DNA of 41,482 bases from contig JAGXHK010000035.1 of the NCBI GenBank assembly GCA_024636255.1, forward strand, positions 1 to 41,482, given 5' to 3'. This document shows, piece after piece, positions 18,801 to 28,179 of this stretch (positions are counted from its first letter, which is position 1; every line of letters starts with the position of its first letter). Position numbers and translations under genes: made by a program. This DNA is from Desulfuromonadales bacterium (GTDB lineage: Bacteria > Desulfobacterota > Desulfuromonadia > Desulfuromonadales > Geoalkalibacteraceae). The notes under the pieces are model-generated. The model saw nothing but the letters and a program-made list of their open reading frames with translations. It did not search any database and was not told the DNA's origin.

Positions 18801-18974
18801 GGTCTTGCTAGAGGGAGTAAGAAATGAAGAAGGGATTCTTCACATCGAGAGCCCGCCTGCCACAACAGGCTTTCGATAGTTTTAACTATAGCCGCGGCAA
18901 CCACCAATCTCTACGGTGTTCCCCGCAAATAATAGATAGCGGACCTGCACTCGGAGACTGTGCATTTCCACAGG

Positions 18975-20354
18975 TCACGGATTGCTCGTCAGTTCGTTGA
19001 AACCACAGTGGTCAATCAGGGCCGCGACTTTCTCGTTCCGATCCCCCCGCCAGCGCTGCAGCAGACGTTCCGCCAGGGTAATGCCGCTTTCGGCGATCTC
19101 TGCGATCTCGTCGAGATAAACCGTTTCATCCAACCCGCGATCATCGCGGACCTGTTGGCGGGCCAAGCCCGCACGCGCCGCCTGAACAACCTCCAATGCG
19201 ACCTGTTGCAGGGTGCGTGAGCCCATCGAGGCTCTGAGCCCCTGGCGCCAGGCTGCGCGGTTAAGCACCTGACGCTCCTGTGCGCTCTGATGCCGAAAAA
19301 TCTCCCAGACCTGCGCCAGAGCCTGCGAGTCGTACATGATGCCCTTGACCAGAGCCGCCACCGCCATGGTCAGGCGCGGCGGCAGGCTGTCTGCGGAGCG
19401 CAGTTCGATCTGTGGGCGCAGGCGCGCTTCGGGAAACAGGGTCGAGAGATGCATGTCCCAATCGGCCAGCGTTGCGCGATGCGCGCCATGACCTTCGCGC
19501 AGATAGCGGCGAAAAGTAAAACGCTCTCGGGTCAGATCGAGATAAGCGTCGTTGCGATAAATGAAATACATTGGTACATCGAGCGCCCACTCCACATAGG
19601 TCGGAAATCCAGCCCCTTCAGCAAAGATTTCCGGCAACAGCCCGGTCCGCTCCGGATCGGTGCGATCCCAGATTTCGCCGCGGGTCGAGAGAAAGCCGCT
19701 CGGCTTACCCTCGAGCAGGGGAGAATTGGCGAACAGGGCGTAGAAGAGGGGGGCTAGGGCCAGACTCAGGCGCAGCTTGAGAATGCAGTCGGCTTCGTCC
19801 GCAAAATCCAGATTCACCTGCAGACCGGCGCTCTGCTTCATCATGCGCTGGCCCATATCCCCGGTACGGGACATGTACGGGCCCATTACCCGATAGCGTC
19901 CCTTGGGAATCCAGTCGATCTTGTCGAGGGCGGTAAAAGGCTGCACGCCAAGACCTAGAAAGGCTATCCCCAATCCCTCGGCCGCCCGGATCACCTCCTG
20001 ATGGTGGCGCAGAAAATCGCCCCAGCAGCAATGGATGTCGGGACAGAGTTCGCCGGAGAGTTCAAGCTGGCCGCCCGGTTCGAGGGTAACCGAAGAGTTG
20101 GCGCCGCTGAGCGCGATCAGCAGATCTCTCTCGCGAACCCCGCGCCATGGCGAGGTCCCTTCCAGGCGGGAAAGGAGATGGGCGATCTCGGAATAGTTGG
20201 CCGCTTCGCCGCTATCGCGCATGATCACCAATTTTTCCGACTCGGCGCCGATCCCCCAGCATTTCCGGGGCCGCGCTCCGCCTGCCAGATAGTCGACCAG
20301 ATCCTGCGGCGAATGCACAGGCATATCCAGGCCCGGTTTTGTCATTGTGGTCAT
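18975..20354 (-). CDS. gshA: Glutamate-cysteine ligase, GCS2 type
   Basis: 459 aa; GIGAESEKLVI, VTLEPGGQLELSGEL, YRVMGPYMSRTGDMGQRMMKQSAGLQVNLDF. Confidence 0.88.
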   Translation of the reverse strand: MTTMTKPGLDMPVHSPQDLVDYLAGGARPRKCWGIGAESEKLVIMRDSGEAANYSEIAHLLSRLEGTSPWRGVRERDLLIALSGANSSVTLEPGGQLELSGELCPDIHCCWGDFLRHHQEVIRAAEGLGIAFLGLGVQPFTALDKIDWIPKGRYRVMGPYMSRTGDMGQRMMKQSAGLQVNLDFADEADCILKLRLSLALAPLFYALFANSPLLEGKPSGFLSTRGEIWDRTDPERTGLLPEIFAEGAGFPTYVEWALDVPMYFIYRNDAYLDLTRERFTFRRYLREGHGAHRATLADWDMHLSTLFPEARLRPQIELRSADSLPPRLTMAVAALVKGIMYDSQALAQVWEIFRHQSAQERQVLNRAAWRQGLRASMGSRTLQQVALEVVQAARAGLARQQVRDDRGLDETVYLDEIAEIAESGITLAERLLQRWRGDRNEKVAALIDHCGFNELTSNP

Positions 20355-20435
20355 GCTCTACCTTACCATGAAGCGCCAGTGAGGCAATTTTTTCACTCCG
20401 GATGAGAAGGAGATCCGCCCCGCTTCATCAAGAGA

Positions 20436-21740
20436 TCAGCTGTGCAGGTAGCGAGTGATCGTTTTAGCGATCGTTTCGAAAATCCGGCTGAACTCCTGTT
20501 CATCCATTTCGAGCAAAGTGATGCGGAAACCCTGCAGGGGGGTGAAAAAGGATGACAGCGGAACCACGCAAATACCGGTCGCGGCCAGCAGATAATAGAC
20601 AAAGCGCTTGTCCGGAGAGACTCCGCCCGCGCTGACCAGATTCTCGACAAGGTCCCGGACTTCAGGGTTTTCAATCGGCAGGCTCTGGTGAGAAGTGAGA
20701 ACCCCTTCCTTGAAGGCGACGCTCATGTAAAAAGCGCCGTTGGTCCGGTTGACCTTGACTCCGGGCAGAACTTTGAGAATTTTGTAGGCGGTGTTCGAAT
20801 GGCGCTCGTATCGCGATTTTCGCTCTTCCAGGTATTCGGAGTATTTGGGGTGACTCAGAATGGCCGGAATCGCTTTCTGCGGCAGAGTGGTCGAGCAGAC
20901 CTCGACCATTTTCGAATCCACAACACTTTGTATATAGCGGCGAAACACCTGATCCTTGTCCGCATTATAGACTTCAATCCAGCCGCAACGCGAACCGGGC
21001 CAGGGCAGTTCCTTGCTGATCCCTTTCATGCAGATCGCCGGCACTTCGCCGATCAGGTCGGATATCGGCTTGGTCGATTGGCCGTTGTAGACCAGGTTCT
21101 GGTAGATTTCATCTGCAATGATGAACAGGTCGTATTCGCGGGCAATATCGATCATTTCACGAAGAATTCGCTCCGGCCACACGGCTCCTGTCGGATTGTC
21201 AGGATTGATGATCAGAATGCCGGAGATGGCCGGGTTGTATTTAACCGACAGGCGCAGGTCATCGAGGTCCGGATACCAGTTATTATCCGGATCGAGTCGG
21301 TAGCAGACAGGCCTCTGACCGGCGTGCGCAGCCTCGCCCGAAGAGTGCGTGGAGTAGGTGGGGGAGGGGCCGATGACACGGGCCTCGCGGCGCAGAAGAC
21401 CATAGACTTTCTGGATCGCATCGCCCAGACCATTGAAAAAGATAATGTCATCGGAGGTGATCTGGATCTTTCCGCGCCGGTTCGTCATTTCGGCTAGAAA
21501 TTCGCGTGTTTCCAGTACGCCTTTGGTCGAGCAGTACCCGTAGGTACAATCCTTCATGGCGAGATCGGCCACGATCTCCTTCATCCAGATCGGGATTTTT
21601 TCCCCCTTGGCGACCGGATCGCCGATATTCTCCATATTGACCTTGATGCCGAGTTTCTTGAGTTTCTCGGCGATCTCCACAATCGCGCGAATCTCGTAGG
21701 TCAACTCGCCAGCACCGATATGAACGATATTGTTGCGCAT
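20436..21740 (-). CDS. PLP-dependent class I/II aminotransferase
   Basis: 434 aa; INPDNPTGAVWPERIL, FIIADEIYQNLVYNG, MKGISKELPWPGSRCGWIEVYN. Confidence 0.9.
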   Translation of the reverse strand: MRNNIVHIGAGELTYEIRAIVEIAEKLKKLGIKVNMENIGDPVAKGEKIPIWMKEIVADLAMKDCTYGYCSTKGVLETREFLAEMTNRRGKIQITSDDIIFFNGLGDAIQKVYGLLRREARVIGPSPTYSTHSSGEAAHAGQRPVCYRLDPDNNWYPDLDDLRLSVKYNPAISGILIINPDNPTGAVWPERILREMIDIAREYDLFIIADEIYQNLVYNGQSTKPISDLIGEVPAICMKGISKELPWPGSRCGWIEVYNADKDQVFRRYIQSVVDSKMVEVCSTTLPQKAIPAILSHPKYSEYLEERKSRYERHSNTAYKILKVLPGVKVNRTNGAFYMSVAFKEGVLTSHQSLPIENPEVRDLVENLVSAGGVSPDKRFVYYLLAATGICVVPLSSFFTPLQGFRITLLEMDEQEFSRIFETIAKTITRYLHS

Positions 21741-21791
21741 GATTTATTCCCCCACTTTCTCAACGTTTTTTTTTGATGGAATCTAAATGCA

Positions 21792-21828
21792 AAAAGGGCT
21801 ACGCAACATTGCTGCCCGTAGCCCTTTT
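21792..21828 (-). terminator. Rho-independent terminator
   Basis: Minus strand AAAAGGGCTACG-ggcagcaatgttg-CGTAGCCCTTTTTGC. Confidence 0.8.
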
Positions 21829-21868
21829 CTCGCTGGTGACGTAAGCTGATTAATCCGAGATAGAGTCG

Positions 21869-21985
21869 TCAGACAGGCGTAGGCGATCCTGCGGTTGCCA
21901 CCTGTGCGGCGACCGCGTTCATAGCTCGCGCTATCATCGTCTGAGCGTACATTGATTGAATAACTCCGTGTATCCCACGATTCAT
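21869..21985 (-). CDS. Candidate 38-aa small ORF or part of an sRNA (not in ORF track)
   Basis: ATG...TGA translating to MNRGIHGVIQSMYAQTMIARAMNAVAAQVATAGSPTPV; followed about 40 nt later by a strong terminator. No convincing SD. Confidence 0.25.
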   Translation of the reverse strand: MNRGIHGVIQSMYAQTMIARAMNAVAAQVATAGSPTPV

Positions 21986-22085
21986 ATTATGCAGTTCTGC
22001 AATAGCATGTGGAGTAAGGAAATGTCAATCGACTTCATCGCCCCGGACACTCTTGGATTCTTCGCATTTTCCTGCTAAGTCACTG

Positions 22086-22487
22086 TTATTTCGATTTTTT
22101 CTCGGATTTTTCCGGAGTTGAGACCTGCATTTGCACCGTTCCGTTAAGGACAACCCCGTCCTCGATAAGAAGTGCCGGTGTTTCGATATTGCCTTCGATC
22201 TGTGCGGGGGACCTCAGTTCAACCCGCGAGCTGGCGACAATATTTCCTTTGATCTTGCCACTGAGAATAAGAACTCCGACATTCACTTCGGCTTGCAGAT
22301 CGGCGCTCTGACCAACGATCAGGGTATCCTTTGAGATAATTTCACCCCGAAAGGTCCCGTCCACACGCACAATTTCAGTAAAGGCAAGCTTCCCCTCGAA
22401 CTGGCTTCCGGGACCGAGAAAAGCCTTCACATCACTTTTTTCCAACGGCGTTTCTTTGCGCGCCACCTGTTTCCCCTTTCCGAACAT
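22086..22487 (-). CDS. Bactofilin (polymer-forming cytoskeletal protein)
   Basis: 133 aa; AFLGPGSQFEGKLAFTEIVRVDGTFRGEI...VNVGVLILSGKIKGNIVASSRVELRSPAQIEGNIETPALLIEDGVVLNGTVQM. Confidence 0.92.
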   Translation of the reverse strand: MFGKGKQVARKETPLEKSDVKAFLGPGSQFEGKLAFTEIVRVDGTFRGEIISKDTLIVGQSADLQAEVNVGVLILSGKIKGNIVASSRVELRSPAQIEGNIETPALLIEDGVVLNGTVQMQVSTPEKSEKKSK

Positions 22488-22513
22488 GATTTAAACCAAC
22501 ACGCGCCAGGTCA

Positions 22514-23365
22514 TCAGGAGATGCCAAGCAGCTGCACAAGCCGATTGAGATCATCGGCGGAATTGTAGGAGATTTCAATCCGCCCCCCTTTACCGCGCGG
22601 GGTGATCTTGACAGGGGCACCAAGGGCCCGTTTGAGTTCTCCGGCCAGGTGAACAAGTTCGGGATCGAGTTCCCGGGCGTTTTTTTTCTTGGGCTGGCCG
22701 AAGTTTTTGATCTTCTTGACCATCGCTTCGGCTTCGCGCACCGACATTTTCTTTCGTTGCAGTTCACTGCTGGCCTCAACAATATCCCCTTCATTCTCAA
22801 GCGCCAGCAGCGCCCGTGCGTGGCCCATGGTCAGATGTCCGAGCAGCAGATCCTTGCGCACCGGATCCGGCAGACGCAACAGGCGCAAGGCATTCGCTAC
22901 CGTTGAGCGATCCTTGCCGACGCGACGGGCCACCTCTTCCTGGGAGAGCTCGAAATTGCCCATCAGGTTGCGGTACGCGTCCGCCTCTTCGAGAGGATTG
23001 AGATCCTCTCTCTGGATATTCTCGATCAAGGCCATCTCCAGGGCCCAGTCTTCGGTGACATCCTGAATCACCACTGGAATCTCGGTCAGGCCTGCCTTTT
23101 GGGCCGCCCGCCAGCGCCTTTCGCCAGCGATGATCTGATAATGCTCATCGCCGCGGCGCACCACCAGCGGCTGGATGATCCCTTTTTCCCGCACCGAGGC
23201 GACCAGCTCTTCCATCTTCTCATCGCTGAACGTCTTGCGCGGCTGACCGGAATGGGGCTTGAGCTCTTCGATCGGACAGAGAAAGTATCGCCTCCCGTCG
23301 CTTCCGGATGACGTCGAAGTCAGAAGGGCGCCCATTCCTTTACCGAGGCCCGGACGTTTTGCCAT
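22514..23365 (-). CDS. parB: Chromosome partitioning protein ParB
   Basis: MAKRPGLGKGMGALL; LKPHSGQPRKTFSDEKMEELVASVREKGIIQPLVVR; IIAGERRWRAAQKAGL; HTH VARRVGKDRSTVANALRLLRLP. Confidence 0.95.
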   Translation of the reverse strand: MAKRPGLGKGMGALLTSTSSGSDGRRYFLCPIEELKPHSGQPRKTFSDEKMEELVASVREKGIIQPLVVRRGDEHYQIIAGERRWRAAQKAGLTEIPVVIQDVTEDWALEMALIENIQREDLNPLEEADAYRNLMGNFELSQEEVARRVGKDRSTVANALRLLRLPDPVRKDLLLGHLTMGHARALLALENEGDIVEASSELQRKKMSVREAEAMVKKIKNFGQPKKKNARELDPELVHLAGELKRALGAPVKITPRGKGGRIEISYNSADDLNRLVQLLGIS

Positions 23366-23369
23366 TTTG

Positions 23370-24134
23370 TTATCCTCCCAATCCGATGATTTCCCGAGCC
23401 AGGTCCAGATACGCCACGGCTCCTTTGGAGCTGACGTCGTAGAGCAGAACCGGCAGTCCGTGGCTCGGAGCCTCGGAGAGACGCACGTTGCGCGGGATTA
23501 CGGTTTGAAAGACCTTGCCGTTAAAATGTTTGCGAACTTCTTCGGAGACCTGGTGAGAGAGATTGTTGCGACCATCGAACATGGTCAGAAGGATGCCGTG
23601 GATCTGCAACTTCGGATTGATCTGCTGCTGAATGATGTGAATGGTGGTCATCAGCTGCGAGAGTCCTTCCATGGCGAAAAACTCGCATTGCAGCGGCACC
23701 AGCACCGAATCGGCGGCGGTAAGCGCATTGACTGTGAGCAGGCCGAGAGAAGGGGGGCAGTCGATTACGATGAAATCGTAATCGGATCGGACCCCGTCCA
23801 GCGAAACCTTCAATTTGGTCTCGCGGGAAAACGCTGAAACCAGCTCGATTTCGGCACCTATCAGATCGGTGTTGGAGGGGGCCACCTGCAGCAGTTCAAG
23901 ATCTGTGGGAATAATCGCATCGGCTAAATCGGCCTCACCGAGCAAGACATGATAGATCGTGCTTTTCAACACCGTCTTGTCGATTCCGACTCCGGTGCAG
24001 GCATTGGCCTGCGGATCCATATCGACAAGCAGAGTGCGCATTTCGGCGGCCGCCAGCGATGCGGCCAGATTAACCGCGGTTGTGGTCTTTCCCACCCCGC
24101 CTTTTTGATTGGCAATGGCGATAATTTTGGCCAT
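23370..24134 (-). CDS. parA: ParA/Soj ATPase
   Basis: MAKIIAIANQKGGVGKTTTAVNLAASLA; VIDCPPSLGLLTVNAL. Confidence 0.95.
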   Translation of the reverse strand: MAKIIAIANQKGGVGKTTTAVNLAASLAAAEMRTLLVDMDPQANACTGVGIDKTVLKSTIYHVLLGEADLADAIIPTDLELLQVAPSNTDLIGAEIELVSAFSRETKLKVSLDGVRSDYDFIVIDCPPSLGLLTVNALTAADSVLVPLQCEFFAMEGLSQLMTTIHIIQQQINPKLQIHGILLTMFDGRNNLSHQVSEEVRKHFNGKVFQTVIPRNVRLSEAPSHGLPVLLYDVSSKGAVAYLDLAREIIGLGG

Positions 24135-24215
24135 GGATCGAACTCCTCACGGATCAGTCGGAGCAAAAGATTAGCACAGGTGGAGGTTAAGCGAAAACAA
24201 TTATTGTCCACTCCG

Positions 24216-24875
24216 TCATACTGTCTTGTGCAGGACAAGAATGGTGCGCGCGGACCGGGATTCCGGCAGTCTAAAAGAACGTGTTTCGCTTAGGGAAAGT
24301 CCGCTCTCCGTGATCCTCTGGCGGCTGGTTGAGAGGTCCTCCTCCACCTCGGCCCCTTTCATGACCAGAAGACGCCCGCCCTCTTTTGTGAGTGGCGCGC
24401 AGGAATCGACAATCGTGCTCAGCGAAGCGAAGGCCCGAGAGACCACCACGTCGAATCGGTTCTTGTCTTCGGCGTTTGCAGCCAGCTCCTCGATGCGTAT
24501 ATGCAGTGCATTCACCCGATCCTGAATGCCGAGCAGGCGGACTGCATGACGCTGAAACTGAATTTTTTTCGCGACCGAATCCACGCTCGTCACCTGCAGT
24601 TCCGGCAGAGCGACTGCGAGCGGTATACCGGGGAAACCTCCCCCGGAGCCAACATCGAGAAGAGACTCGTCTTTTTTCAATAAAGGTATGAGAGTCAGCG
24701 AATCGAGCAGGTGCTTCTCAACCCCTTCTTCAAGAGAACGGATCGCTGTCAGATTCATGCGCCGGTTCCAGCGCAGAAGCTCTTGTAGGAACAGTAACTC
24801 CTTCTCGCAGACCTGGGCGCACAGGGAAATGCCGAGCGCAGCCGCCTGGCTGCGCAACCGGGACGCTGCATCCAT
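24216..24875 (-). CDS. rsmG: 16S rRNA (guanine(527)-N7)-methyltransferase RsmG
   Basis: WNRRMNLTAIRSLEEGVEKHLLDSL; LLDVGSGGGFPGIPLAVALPEL; located downstream of mnmG. Confidence 0.93.
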   Translation of the reverse strand: MDAASRLRSQAAALGISLCAQVCEKELLFLQELLRWNRRMNLTAIRSLEEGVEKHLLDSLTLIPLLKKDESLLDVGSGGGFPGIPLAVALPELQVTSVDSVAKKIQFQRHAVRLLGIQDRVNALHIRIEELAANAEDKNRFDVVVSRAFASLSTIVDSCAPLTKEGGRLLVMKGAEVEEDLSTSRQRITESGLSLSETRSFRLPESRSARTILVLHKTV

Positions 24876-26755
24876 CAGCGCCTCCGCAGCAGGACCGCAA
24901 GAATAGCGATCGCCGCGGGGGTGACCCCGGAGATCCGGGATGCCTGACCGAGGCTGCGCGGCTGGACCTTCTGCAGTTTCTCGCGAACTTCGGAAGAGAG
25001 CCCGGGAACTGCGCCGAAGTCGAAATTTTCCGGAACGCGGACGTCTTCGGTGCGCCGGAAGCGCTCCACCTGTTCACGCTGGCGCTCGATATACCCGGCG
25101 TACTTGGTGCTGATCTCGAGTTGCTCGCGTGCCTGACCTGAAATGCCCGCCAGATCCTCATCGAGAAAAAGAAGATCGGCCAGCGTGATTTCCGGGCGGC
25201 GCAGCAATTCTTCGAGCGACACGCCGTTTTTCAGGGTTTCAACGCCAAGGCGCTTTATTTTCTCTTTTTCGCCCGGTGCGATGCGTTGCTGGCCGAGGAT
25301 TTTCCGTCCCCTCTCGATTTCCTCACCCTTACGGGTAAATGCTGCCCAGCGCGTTTCGCTGACCAATCCGATTCTGCGCCCAATCGGCGTCAGGCGCAGA
25401 TCGGCGTTATCCTCGCGCAGCAGCAGACGGTATTCGGAGCGTGAGGTGAACATCCGGTAAGGCTCTTCAGCACCCTTGGTCACCAAATCATCGATCAGAA
25501 CGCCCGTATAACCAAGATCGCGCGTAATGACCAGAGGCTCTTTTTCCTGGACCCGGAGCGCTGCGTTGATACCGGCCACAAGGCCCTGCGCCGCCGCTTC
25601 CTCATATCCCGAGGTGCCGTTCACCTGGCCGGCGTGAAAGAGGCCCTCCACATGACGGGTTTCCAGGGTGGGGAAAAGTTCTGTTGGGTTGACGAAATCA
25701 TATTCGATGGCATAACCGGGACGCATGATCTCCACCTGCCCGAGACCAGCGATGGAGCGATAGAATGCCAGCTGAACGTCCGGCGGCAGCGAGGTGGACA
25801 TTCCGCTTGGGTACACTTCGTGCGTTGTGAGCCCTTCAGGCTCGAGAAACATTTGATGGTGATCCTTGTCCGGAAAACGCATCACCTTATCTTCAATGGA
25901 AGGACAGTACCGGGGTCCCACACCCTCGATCACGCCGGTATAGAGAGGAGATCTGTCCAGCCCGCCGCGAATAATTTCGTGTGTCCGCTCATTGGTGTAG
26001 GTGATATGGCAACAGATCTGGTCCTGATCGATCCCTTTTGTCAGAAAAGAGAATGGAGGCGGCGGAGTGTCGCCGGCCTGTTTTTCGAGTTTTTCATAAT
26101 CGATCGTCCGACCGTTCAGGCGGGCGGGGGTCCCCGTCTTCAGTCGGCCGACCTTGAAGCCGAGGCTGCGCAGCTGATCGGATACTCCTTCAGAGGCGGG
26201 CTCGCCCGCCCGTCCTGAAGCGTAGTGATGAAGCCCCACATGCACCAACCCGCGCATGAACGTGCCGGTCGTTAGTATCACCATCTTCCCCGCAAACGAG
26301 AGTCCTTCTCGCACTTCGACCCCTACGACGCGGCGCCCCTCGATCTGAAGGCGAACAACCGAGCCCTGCTTTAAATCAAGGCCGGGCTGCTCCTCGATGA
26401 CCTGTTTCATGCGCAGCCGGTACTGCTGGCGATCGGCCTGGGCGCGTGTCGCCCGCACCGCCGGACCCTTTTTCGTGTTGAGAGTGCGAAACTGGATCCC
26501 TGTGGCGTCGATATTGAGACCCATTTCTCCGCCCAGAGCGTCGATTTCGCGAACCAGGTGACCTTTGGCCAGACCGCCGATAGCCGGGTTACAGGACATC
26601 AGGGCGACCGCATCGATATTCATCGTGAGGAGCAGGGTTGAGCAACCCATCCGCGCAGCTGCCAAGGCAGCTTCACATCCGGCATGGCCCGCTCCAACCA
26701 CAATGACATCGTATTTTTTCCCGTAACTTGAAAGCATTTTCCGCTTACTCTTCAA
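24875..26755 (-). CDS. mnmG: tRNA uridine-5-carboxymethylaminomethyl modification protein MnmG (GidA)
   Basis: DVIVVGAGHAGCEAALAAARMG; NPAIGGLAKGHLVREIDALGGEMG; INGTSGYEEAAAQG-like motif (VNGTSGYEEAAAQGLVAGINAA). Confidence 0.97.
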   Translation of the reverse strand: MKSKRKMLSSYGKKYDVIVVGAGHAGCEAALAAARMGCSTLLLTMNIDAVALMSCNPAIGGLAKGHLVREIDALGGEMGLNIDATGIQFRTLNTKKGPAVRATRAQADRQQYRLRMKQVIEEQPGLDLKQGSVVRLQIEGRRVVGVEVREGLSFAGKMVILTTGTFMRGLVHVGLHHYASGRAGEPASEGVSDQLRSLGFKVGRLKTGTPARLNGRTIDYEKLEKQAGDTPPPPFSFLTKGIDQDQICCHITYTNERTHEIIRGGLDRSPLYTGVIEGVGPRYCPSIEDKVMRFPDKDHHQMFLEPEGLTTHEVYPSGMSTSLPPDVQLAFYRSIAGLGQVEIMRPGYAIEYDFVNPTELFPTLETRHVEGLFHAGQVNGTSGYEEAAAQGLVAGINAALRVQEKEPLVITRDLGYTGVLIDDLVTKGAEEPYRMFTSRSEYRLLLREDNADLRLTPIGRRIGLVSETRWAAFTRKGEEIERGRKILGQQRIAPGEKEKIKRLGVETLKNGVSLEELLRRPEITLADLLFLDEDLAGISGQAREQLEISTKYAGYIERQREQVERFRRTEDVRVPENFDFGAVPGLSSEVREKLQKVQPRSLGQASRISGVTPAAIAILAVLLRRR

Positions 26756-26770
26756 TAACTTAAGGTTTAT

Positions 26771-26784
26771 GTTTCACGTGAAAC
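26771..26784. promoter_or_regulatory. parS centromere site
   Basis: GTTTCACGTGAAAC, the perfect inner 14 bp of parS TGTTTCACGTGAAACA; flanks T and C give 15/16. Confidence 0.92.
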
Positions 26785-26789
26785 CTGAC

Positions 26790-28160
26790 TTATTTACCAA
26801 TACAGAAACGCGCAAAGATTCGATTCAAAACCTCTTCAGGTGTTGTCTCTCCGGTAATTTCCCCCAACGCAGAAAGGGCCCCCTGAAGGTCGACGGCGAT
26901 AAGCTCGGGAGGCACCTCAGATCCGAGTCCGGATAAAGCCGATTCCAGTTGCCGAGATGTGCGAAGAAGGGCATCCCGATGACGGCGGTCGGCAATCACA
27001 ACATCCTCTGCAGCCTCGCTGCGCTCGCCGCGGCGAAAGAAAGCGACAATCGCGTTTTTCAGATCTTCCAGACCCTGATTCTTATGGACGGAAACGGTAA
27101 TGGATGAGAAATCTGAAAAAGGGGAGGGGAGGGCACTCTTTCCAAGATCCTGCTTATTTCCGATAACAAGTATTTTTTCGGCCGGACACAGGTCAAGAGC
27201 AACAAAATCCTCTTCATTCAGGGGCCGACTCACATCGAGCACGAGAAGAATCAAGTCAGCTTCTGCAATTTTTTCGGTCGCTCGCTTAACCCCTTCTTTT
27301 TCAATTTCATCTTCGGTTACCCGCACACCCGCAGTATCAATAAGCCGTAATCGCAGACCCTCAAGGAAGATCCCTTCCTCAATGGTATCACGCGTAGTCC
27401 CGGGCAATTCCGTAACGATGGCTCGAGATTGGCCAAGAAGCGCATTCAGCAATGAGCTCTTCCCGACATTCGGCTTACCCAGAATAAGCACCCGGGCGCC
27501 ATCGCGGATAATGCGCCCCTGCTCAAAGGTGGCAACCGCGGCCGCAATTTCATCCCTGACCTCTGCGATACCTGAGGCGATACGTTCAATATCCGTGCGC
27601 TCAATATCTTCTTCGGGAAAATCAATCCAGGATTCAAGCAGCGCCAGCGCATCGAGGAGTTGGTCGCGAAATTCTGAGACCAGAGAAGACAATCTGCCTT
27701 CCATCTGCCCGACAGCCAACTGGCAGGCCCTTTCGGATTGAGCACGAATGACATCGACGACGCCTTCGGCCTGGGCCAGATCAATGCGTCCGTTGAGAAA
27801 AGCGCGCAGCGTGAATTCGCCGGGCCGAGCCAGCCGTGCTCCTTGATCGATAAGCTGATCGAGAATGCGCCGAGTCACCAGCACCCCACCATGGCAATGA
27901 ATCTCTGCGACATCTTCGCGGGTGTAACTGCGCGGCGCCTGCATAAAAACAGCCATGACCTCATCGCGCACATCACCATGAGGCCCGATGATCTGCCCGT
28001 GATACAGATGATGAGAGGCAAATTCATCCTTGAGTCGGGCAGAGGGGCGGAAAGCTTTTTTCAATAAAGGAAGTGCAGATGGCCCGGAGAGGCGAAGAAT
28101 GTTAACACCCCCGTCACCGATGGCGGTGGCGGGGGCGACAATGGTATCTTCTTCAAACAC
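26790..28160 (-). CDS. mnmE: tRNA modification GTPase MnmE (TrmE)
   Basis: DTIVAPATAIGDGGVNILRLSG; GKPNVGKSSLLNALLGQSRAIVTELPGTTRDTIEE; C-terminal CIGK. Confidence 0.97.
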   Translation of the reverse strand: MFEEDTIVAPATAIGDGGVNILRLSGPSALPLLKKAFRPSARLKDEFASHHLYHGQIIGPHGDVRDEVMAVFMQAPRSYTREDVAEIHCHGGVLVTRRILDQLIDQGARLARPGEFTLRAFLNGRIDLAQAEGVVDVIRAQSERACQLAVGQMEGRLSSLVSEFRDQLLDALALLESWIDFPEEDIERTDIERIASGIAEVRDEIAAAVATFEQGRIIRDGARVLILGKPNVGKSSLLNALLGQSRAIVTELPGTTRDTIEEGIFLEGLRLRLIDTAGVRVTEDEIEKEGVKRATEKIAEADLILLVLDVSRPLNEEDFVALDLCPAEKILVIGNKQDLGKSALPSPFSDFSSITVSVHKNQGLEDLKNAIVAFFRRGERSEAAEDVVIADRRHRDALLRTSRQLESALSGLGSEVPPELIAVDLQGALSALGEITGETTPEEVLNRIFARFCIGK

Positions 28161-28179
28161 GATTTAATTCCGCTTTCAG

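Noticed and set aside
21789-22080. 6S RNA or a known riboswitch in the 21.8-22.1 kb gap
   Set aside because: I could not recognise a conserved 6S bubble or a known aptamer; kept only as a generic sRNA/small-ORF candidate.
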